11,059 bases of DNA. Origin: an uncultured Bacilli bacterium. Lineage in GTDB: Bacteria; Bacillota_I; Bacilli_A; RF39; UBA660. A program made the position numbers and the translations under genes. Of the stretch, positions 7,551 to 11,059 are shown piece after piece; position 1 is the first letter of the stretch; each line of letters starts with the position of its first letter. A model generated the notes under the pieces. The model was not told where the DNA came from and searched no databases. It saw only the letters and a program-made list of their open reading frames with translations. The stretch spans positions 4,564-15,622 of the forward strand of contig CAJUCU010000031.1 of assembly GCA_910585335.1 (NCBI GenBank), written 5' to 3'.

Positions 7551-8183
7551 ATGGCTTCCGCAATCATTCATATGGCAGTAGGAAAATGTATCGGTGATAT
7601 CATTGGTAAAAATAGCAAAGCATTCTTCTTAGGAACTATCGCACCAGATATTAGCAAAATAGTAGGACAAGATAGAGATATTTCTCACTTTGTAGAGCCA
7701 GGCAAAAACTCCCCCAACATAAAGCGATTTATAGAAAAGTATCATAATGATTTACACCAAGATTTTGAATTTGGTTACTTAGTCCATCTATATACAGACA
7801 AATTCTGGATAGAAAAGATGATTCCAACATTTACTAGCGAAAATCAAATAAAAACACTAGATGGAACGATTATTACTTATAAAGAAGATAAAATATTGGA
7901 CCTAATTTATAATGATTATACCAATATTAATATTTCAACAATTGAAGATCACGATTTAGATCTATCACTTTTTTATGAAGAGTTTTCCTATCCTAATACA
8001 GTAATTACAGAAATTCCTAAAGAATTTAGAAAGCTATTAGATAAAATGGGTATAATTATTGAAAACTCCAAAGAAGAAAAGCACTATCTTTTCAACCAAG
8101 AAACGATCAACTATTTTATTGAAGAGTGTAGTATGTATATTTTAAAGGAATTAAAAAAGAATCATATTTTAATAACGCCTTAA
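7551..8183 (+). CDS. zinc-dependent phospholipase C-like domain protein
   Basis: This 210-residue protein has the metal-ligand pattern of the zinc-dependent phospholipase C/S1-P1 nuclease-like fold: His7 in AIIHMAVG, Asp33 in TIAPD, His46 in DISHF, and His79 with Asp83 in YLVHLYTDKFW. Many Bacillota carry such small cytoplasmic members with no signal peptide and no known substrate; phospholipase activity should not be assumed. The C-terminal half is helical and less conserved, with charged stretches. The ATG follows AAGGGAT and lies 17 bases after the S66 peptidase stop, so the two are probably one operon. Only a weak AT hairpin separates it from the DUF421 gene. Confidence 0.8.
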   Translation: MASAIIHMAVGKCIGDIIGKNSKAFFLGTIAPDISKIVGQDRDISHFVEPGKNSPNIKRFIEKYHNDLHQDFEFGYLVHLYTDKFWIEKMIPTFTSENQIKTLDGTIITYKEDKILDLIYNDYTNINISTIEDHDLDLSLFYEEFSYPNTVITEIPKEFRKLLDKMGIIIENSKEEKHYLFNQETINYFIEECSMYILKELKKNHILITP

Positions 8184-8201
8184 AATATTGGTATTTTTTT
8201 T
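8182..8201 (+). terminator. weak possible terminator
   Basis: AAAATA (8182-8187) pairs with TATTTT (8192-8197) around TTGG and continues into a T tract. The six-pair A/T-only stem is weak, so readthrough into the DUF421 gene is likely. Confidence 0.35.
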
Positions 8202-8233
8202 ATGTCTTTTCCCATACTAATAAGGGTGATAAT

Positions 8234-8956
8234 ATGAATATGAATCTAAATATCAATGAAGCACTAGGCATTATTCCCAGTAGCTTAATCTCACTACTTA
8301 CACTTTTTATCATAACTAAAATCATTGGTAAAAAGCAGGTCTCTGAGTTGAGTCTTTTCGATTATGTAATTGGTATTTCCATCGGAAACTTCTCAGCAGA
8401 AATGATTATCAATAAAGATGTTCAATATATTAATGGAATGATGGCCATCATTGTCTTTGGATTAATCGCCTGGTTTGTAAACTTCCTTGCTAGAAAAAGT
8501 ATTATAGTTCGTAGACTTTTAATGGGTGTACCAACCGTAGTAATTGAAGATGGTATGATAATAGAACAAAGTTTAAAGAGTCTCAACATGGATATTAATG
8601 ATTTGCTAGAATTCCTAAGAAGCGAAGGTTATTTTCACATAGAAGAAGTTTCTTACGCTATTATGGAGGCAAATGGACAACTTAGCATCCTCCCTAAAGG
8701 AGCATATAAACCAGCAACACTGAAAGATATGAAAATAGCAGGAAGTAAAGAAGAGTTAGACGCCAACGTGATTATCGATGGAAAGTTTATGGAACAAAAT
8801 ATCAAAAACTCGCCTAAAGGTATGGATTGGATAAAAAAAGAACTAAAGAAAAATGGTTATAATAAACCAGATGAAATATTATTAGGAGTAATTAGCAGTA
8901 ACAAACTCATTCTCTATCCAAAAAATGCAAGAGAACCAAAAGAAGTATTGGAATAA
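8234..8956 (+). CDS. DUF421 (YetF-type) membrane protein
   Basis: This is a 240-residue integral membrane protein of the DUF421/YetF family. Three N-terminal membrane segments are visible at about 8-29, 40-58 and 63-86, with the family signature GKKQVSELSLFDYVIGISIG between the first two. A conserved soluble C-terminal region follows, including VVIEDGMIIEQSLKSLNMDI, DLLEFLR, and the YAIMEANGQLSILPK stretch typical of these proteins. Relatives occur in Bacillus vegetative membranes and in the spore inner membrane (YetF, YdfS and the related 2Duf protein tied to spore heat resistance and germination). A spore role here would fit the neighbouring sporulation genes but is inference. GGGTGAT (8224-8230) supports the ATG. 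The gene may be expressed by readthrough from the operon before it. Confidence 0.9.
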   Translation: MNMNLNINEALGIIPSSLISLLTLFIITKIIGKKQVSELSLFDYVIGISIGNFSAEMIINKDVQYINGMMAIIVFGLIAWFVNFLARKSIIVRRLLMGVPTVVIEDGMIIEQSLKSLNMDINDLLEFLRSEGYFHIEEVSYAIMEANGQLSILPKGAYKPATLKDMKIAGSKEELDANVIIDGKFMEQNIKNSPKGMDWIKKELKKNGYNKPDEILLGVISSNKLILYPKNAREPKEVLE

Positions 8957-8976
8957 TTTTATCATTATGTTATAAT
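8948..8976 (+). promoter_or_regulatory. sigma-A promoter of the 107-aa gene
   Basis: TTGGAA (8948-8953) and TATAAT (8971-8976) are separated by 17 bases, and TGT before the -10 gives an extended -10 element. The -35 overlaps the last codons of the DUF421 gene. Transcription would begin near 8983, before AGGTGA at about 8998-9003. Confidence 0.75.
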
Positions 8977-9007
8977 AATGTGATTAAGAGCACAAGTAGG
9001 TGAAAAT

Positions 9008-9331
9008 ATGAAAGTATGGACAAAAATAAGACTAAACGAACACGATAAAAACATAGATATTTTAAGTAATGCGATGACCAATTATTTATATAAATATGGA
9101 CCAATTGTCGATGTTTTCAAAAAATATGGTGTAACTTTTCAAGAAAAAAAAGCCTTAGAAGAATATACAGCAAGTAGAATCGCTGGGATTTTAACCCTTT
9201 ATATGGCAGATGACAAAATGAGAATACACGATATTGTCAATAAGTATTATAGTAAGGATTTCTCACTTACAACCATTACTCCAGAACTAGAAGGGTATAT
9301 CGAACGAACAAGAAGCGGTGATAACAAATAA
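9008..9331 (+). CDS. uncharacterised 107-aa protein
   Basis: This gene encodes a small soluble protein with no signal peptide or clear membrane segment, and I do not recognise the family. It is basic and helix-rich at the N-terminus (MKVWTKIRLNEHDKNIDILS), with a central YTASRIAGILTLYMADDKMR helix that could mediate dimerisation, and a C-terminal segment ending ELEGYIERTRSGDNK. The reality of the gene is well supported: a near-consensus promoter, an AGGTGA ribosome binding site just upstream of the ATG, and a terminator beginning at its stop codon. It is therefore a single-gene transcript with its own strong promoter, flanked by DUF421 and, convergently, by the miniprotein gene. Confidence 0.8.
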   Translation: MKVWTKIRLNEHDKNIDILSNAMTNYLYKYGPIVDVFKKYGVTFQEKKALEEYTASRIAGILTLYMADDKMRIHDIVNKYYSKDFSLTTITPELEGYIERTRSGDNK

Positions 9332-9357
9332 AAACTTCCACACGGGAAGTTTTTTCT
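9331..9357. terminator. bidirectional terminator between 107-aa gene and miniprotein
   Basis: AAAACTTCC (9331-9339) pairs perfectly with GGAAGTTTT (9345-9353) across ACACG. A T tract follows on the plus strand, and the complement gives a T-rich tail on the minus strand, so it can end both convergent transcripts. It begins at the last base of the 107-aa gene. Confidence 0.85.
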
Positions 9358-9361
9358 TTGT

Positions 9362-9448
9362 CTAAATATATAAAAGGGCACTAATAAAACCAGCTACCAT
9401 GGCAAGGACCATAATAATAGCAACAATACGTATTAAATTCTTATTCAT
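9362..9448 (-). CDS. 28-aa single-membrane-segment miniprotein (Prli42/DUF4044-like)
   Basis: This minus-strand gene is too short for usual gene-finding cut-offs. It encodes 28 residues: a short basic, polar start (MNKNLIR) followed by one continuous hydrophobic helix (about residues 8-28, with the pattern M-x3-M-x2-G) ending in TAG. Layout and size resemble the Listeria/Bacillus membrane miniprotein Prli42, which anchors the stressosome, and the similar DUF4044 family; the match is to general pattern only, so homology is unproven. Support for expression is strong: an AGAGGTGA ribosome binding site (complement of 9453-9460) four bases from the ATG, a TTTACA-N17-TATAAT promoter, and a terminator just past the stop. 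Confidence 0.75.
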   Translation of the reverse strand: MNKNLIRIVAIIMVLAMVAGFISALLYI

Positions 9449-9466
9449 ATTTTCACCTCTTTAACC

Positions 9467-9495
9467 ATTATAAAATAATTGCTGAAATTTGTAAA
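9467..9495 (-). promoter_or_regulatory. near-consensus sigma-A promoter of the miniprotein gene
   Basis: Read on the minus strand, TTTACA (9490-9495) is followed after exactly 17 bases by a perfect TATAAT (9467-9472). The transcript would start near 9460, at the edge of the AGAGGTGA ribosome binding site, giving a very short leader. Confidence 0.75.
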
Positions 9496-9505
9496 TTGTT
9501 AATCA

Positions 9506-9534
9506 GTATGATTTTTTCTTATCCCTAATATAGT
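9506..9534 (+). promoter_or_regulatory. possible mother-cell (sigma-E-like) promoter of spoIIM
   Basis: AATATAGT (9527-9534) matches the sigma-E -10 consensus CATACAnT at most positions, and GTATGAT lies 14 bases upstream as a poor -35. No good sigma-A promoter is visible before spoIIM, and Bacillus spoIIM is sigma-E dependent, so the call is plausible but weak. Confidence 0.25.
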
Positions 9535-9550
9535 TTATTAGAGGTGCAAT

Positions 9551-10144
9551 ATGAAAAATCAAACCCAAAAACAAAAAAAGCTATTTATAGGACTAATCAT
9601 CGGAGCAGTACTTATGATTCTAATTGGCATCCTTTTTATTGCAGTACTATCAAAAAGCAATAAAGAATTAGTAAATGACGCAATCAATCAATTCATGATA
9701 CAAGTAAAAAAAGGAAACTTAGAATATCAGCATGCCTTCCTCCAAAGTATCATGAAAAATGGTTTAGAATGTGTCTTATTATTCTTTTTTGGCATGTCAA
9801 TCATCGGCTTTCCAATTACAATCTTTTTATTTCTAAGCCATGCCTTCCTTCTAGGATTCTCATTTAGTAGTATCCTCTATGTTTACAAGTGGAAAGGCAT
9901 TCTCTTAGCAATCGTATACACATTACCACAACTATTAAATTTAGGAATTTTCTTAATCTTTTGTTATTTCTCATTGTTGCTATCTAAATATCTATTTTAC
10001 CAGCTGATTCTAAAAAAAAGTATCTCATTCAGTCGAATTATGAGACAGTATATAAAAGTCTTTCTAGTATCACTAATACTTTTGATAATAAGCAGCGCAG
10101 TAGAAGTACTCCTAGTACCTAAAATACTATCTTTTATACTATAA
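9551..10144 (+). CDS. spoIIM: stage II sporulation protein M
   Basis: SpoIIM is a polytopic membrane protein of the SpoIID-SpoIIM-SpoIIP complex that remodels septal peptidoglycan and drives engulfment of the forespore by the mother cell. The product is 197 residues, slightly shorter than the roughly 214 of Bacillus. Five hydrophobic segments are visible at about 10-34, 70-90, 90-110, 115-145 and 165-190. The family signature region is FFFGMSIIGFPITIFLFLSH followed by AFLLGFSFSSILY (about 78-110), and the C-terminal segment ends in the expected EVLLVPKIL. The ATG follows an AGAGGTGCA ribosome binding site. It is a lone gene, divergent from the miniprotein and convergent with the minus-strand pair, and is the second sporulation gene in the window. 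Confidence 0.87.
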   Translation: MKNQTQKQKKLFIGLIIGAVLMILIGILFIAVLSKSNKELVNDAINQFMIQVKKGNLEYQHAFLQSIMKNGLECVLLFFFGMSIIGFPITIFLFLSHAFLLGFSFSSILYVYKWKGILLAIVYTLPQLLNLGIFLIFCYFSLLLSKYLFYQLILKKSISFSRIMRQYIKVFLVSLILLIISSAVEVLLVPKILSFIL

Positions 10145-10172
10145 AAAAAGCTCCTATTAGAAGCTTTTTTCT
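10144..10172. terminator. bidirectional terminator between spoIIM and the minus-strand pair
   Basis: AAAAAAGCT (10144-10152) pairs perfectly with AGCTTTTTT (10162-10170) around a 9-nt loop. T tracts follow in both directions. The 3' arm lies inside the last codons of the minus-strand 72-aa gene, whose stop falls in the loop. Confidence 0.8.
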
Positions 10173-10375
10173 TTGGCATTTAAAATAATTTCATTGACTT
10201 GGTCCAAATCTGTAATAGGTCTAATCTTTGTATCGTTCAATTCACACAACACTTGGTGTAATGCATCCTCTACATCTACTAAGTACAAATATTCTTTATC
10301 TTGATAGGCAAGTGCCTTTACCACAGCATATTTTTTCCCATCACTTAATGTTAGTACCACATTTTCTTGTTCCAT
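10157..10375 (-). CDS. small DUF1292-like protein
   Basis: This 72-residue acidic protein has alternating beta-type segments (VVLTLSDGKKYAVVKAL, then KEYLYLVDVED, then RPITDLDQVNEII) in the arrangement seen in DUF1292/YrzB proteins: a short 'L-dG-xx-y-x-Vv' strand, a 'yyylv' strand and a closing acidic helix. The family has no known function; the match is by pattern and moderate. There are no membrane or signal segments. It is the second gene of the minus-strand operon: its ATG overlaps the stop of the 185-aa gene as TAATG, implying translational coupling. Its final codons form part of a terminator hairpin. Confidence 0.7.
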   Translation of the reverse strand: MEQENVVLTLSDGKKYAVVKALAYQDKEYLYLVDVEDALHQVLCELNDTKIRPITDLDQVNEIILNAKEKSF

Positions 10376-10932
10376 TATTTTTTAAGCCCCTTTGTCATAG
10401 TTTTATTGTGTTCGTCGATATTCATTGTAGGTAAATTTCTACTGATTAAAGCAGCATTGGCTAGCATTGCTGAACAAAGACCAAGCGTTTGTATAGAAGA
10501 AAGATTTTGTAAACCAATTGTAGCAATTGCATGAGATGTAGTGACTATAGAAGTAACACCTCCAAGTAGTTTAGTATACTTCCAAGACTTCTTACCAAAT
10601 TCAACAATTTTATTTACTTTCTCGCTTTTAGAAGTAGATATATTGGTAATCTCCATTTCTTCTTCACATACCTCCTTATTATTGCTAAGATCCATATTTT
10701 TAACCATACGAGCCCCATAAAGAGAAGTAAGTGCTGGTACTGCAAGGCCAACTTGATGATACCAACCTAAACCTTTCGCTGCCATAATAGAACCAATGGC
10801 TCCAGTAGCCAAAAGAGCAGCCCCCATAAAAATATGATTAAATTCTTGATTTGCTTTTTTCACAGCACTATGCGTTTTAGCATCATGTACTTTCTCTATT
10901 TTCACTATTTCTTTTTGATTTTCACCTTTCAT
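10375..10932 (-). CDS. uncharacterised membrane protein, 185 aa
   Basis: I do not recognise this family. The 185-residue product starts with a charged, lysine-rich soluble stretch (about 1-32). Hydrophobic segments follow at about 34-54 (IFMGAALLATGAIGSIMAA) and 58-76, then an acidic soluble linker (about 80-112), then two more hydrophobic segments (about 119-141 and 149-166), and a basic tail. This suggests four small-residue-rich membrane helices in two hairpins. The ATG is preceded by a run of six G (minus strand, 10940-10945) seven bases upstream, an unusual but workable ribosome binding site. It is the first gene of a two-gene minus-strand operon from a consensus promoter, with its stop fused to the next start (TAATG). 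Confidence 0.75.
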   Translation of the reverse strand: MKGENQKEIVKIEKVHDAKTHSAVKKANQEFNHIFMGAALLATGAIGSIMAAKGLGWYHQVGLAVPALTSLYGARMVKNMDLSNNKEVCEEEMEITNISTSKSEKVNKIVEFGKKSWKYTKLLGGVTSIVTTSHAIATIGLQNLSSIQTLGLCSAMLANAALISRNLPTMNIDEHNKTMTKGLKK

Positions 10933-10962
10933 AAATTATCCCCCCATATTCAAAGTAGGTAC

Positions 10963-10991
10963 ATTATAACACAAAAATAATAATTTGTCAA
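10963..10991 (-). promoter_or_regulatory. consensus sigma-A promoter of the 185-aa/72-aa operon
   Basis: On the minus strand, a perfect TTGACA (10986-10991) and a perfect TATAAT (10963-10968) are separated by exactly 17 bases, with a TGT extended -10 motif. This is the strongest promoter in the window. Transcription would begin near 10956, giving a leader of about 24 bases. Confidence 0.88.
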
Positions 10992-11017
10992 AAAAAATCA
11001 AAAATGTTAATTTAAAT

Positions 11018-11036
11018 GTGAAGTGCAACACTTCAC
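11018..11036. repeat. perfect 19-bp inverted repeat upstream of the promoter
   Basis: GTGAAGTGCAACACTTCAC is an 8-bp perfect inverted repeat around CAA. Its near edge lies 26 bases upstream of the TTGACA -35 on the minus strand. No T tract follows on either side, so it looks more like a protein-binding operator or activator site than a terminator. It could also serve a gene beyond the right edge. Confidence 0.6.
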
Positions 11037-11059
11037 CATTGAAAAAGACATATGAATAA

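Noticed and set aside
8213..8219. A second CATACTA box, just before the DUF421 gene, as a sigma-G promoter.
   Set aside because: Initiation about seven bases downstream would fall inside the GGGTGAT ribosome binding site (8224-8230), leaving an almost leaderless transcript, and no convincing -35 is present. Not annotated.
11052..11059. ATG at 11052 as the start of a plus-strand gene at the right edge.
   Set aside because: Only a few bases remain and no ribosome binding site or clear plus-strand promoter precedes it.

Overview
The window is AT-rich chromosomal DNA of a Gram-positive, endospore-forming Bacillota, probably a Bacilli relative from a gut-type lineage. The placement rests on very AT-rich coding with A-ending codons (CTA Leu, AGA Arg), strong AGGTGA/GGAGG ribosome binding sites, the Bacillota-type run nusB-xseA-xseB, and two sporulation genes (spoIVB and spoIIM). 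TGA ends several genes (the S16 protease, nusB), so the code is standard and not the mycoplasma code. I cannot name the genus.

Left part (1-5330): the 3' end of a Lon-type (S16) serine protease gene overlaps an uncharacterised 155-codon gene, followed by an AT-rich hairpin terminator. mutS then starts from its own extended -10 promoter; no mutL lies beside it. nusB, xseA and xseB follow as a tight unit (8-nt overlap, then a 14-nt gap), closed by a good terminator. This is housekeeping: mismatch repair, transcription antitermination and exonuclease VII.

Middle part (5330-8960): a spoIVB-type sporulation signalling protease gene is broken by a single frameshift that separates the catalytic His from the catalytic Asp/Ser. 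A forespore-sigma-like CATACTA element lies upstream. After a terminator comes an LdcA/MccF-type (S66) peptidase gene, in operon with a zinc-dependent phospholipase C-like protein gene, and then a DUF421 (YetF-type) membrane protein gene.

Right part (8960-11059): an uncharacterised 107-aa gene with a near-consensus promoter ends at a bidirectional terminator. It converges on a 28-codon single-membrane-segment miniprotein gene on the minus strand, which has a TTTACA-N17-TATAAT promoter and a strong ribosome binding site. Divergent from this is spoIIM. spoIIM converges, through a second bidirectional terminator, on a minus-strand pair: a predicted membrane protein and a small DUF1292-like protein, coupled by a TAATG overlap. 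That pair is driven by a consensus promoter with a perfect 19-bp palindrome just upstream.

I see no CRISPR array, tRNA, rRNA, transposon, phage gene or defence system. The most interesting points are the broken spoIVB with its forespore-like promoter, the unlisted 28-aa membrane miniprotein, and the palindrome-flanked promoter at the right edge.
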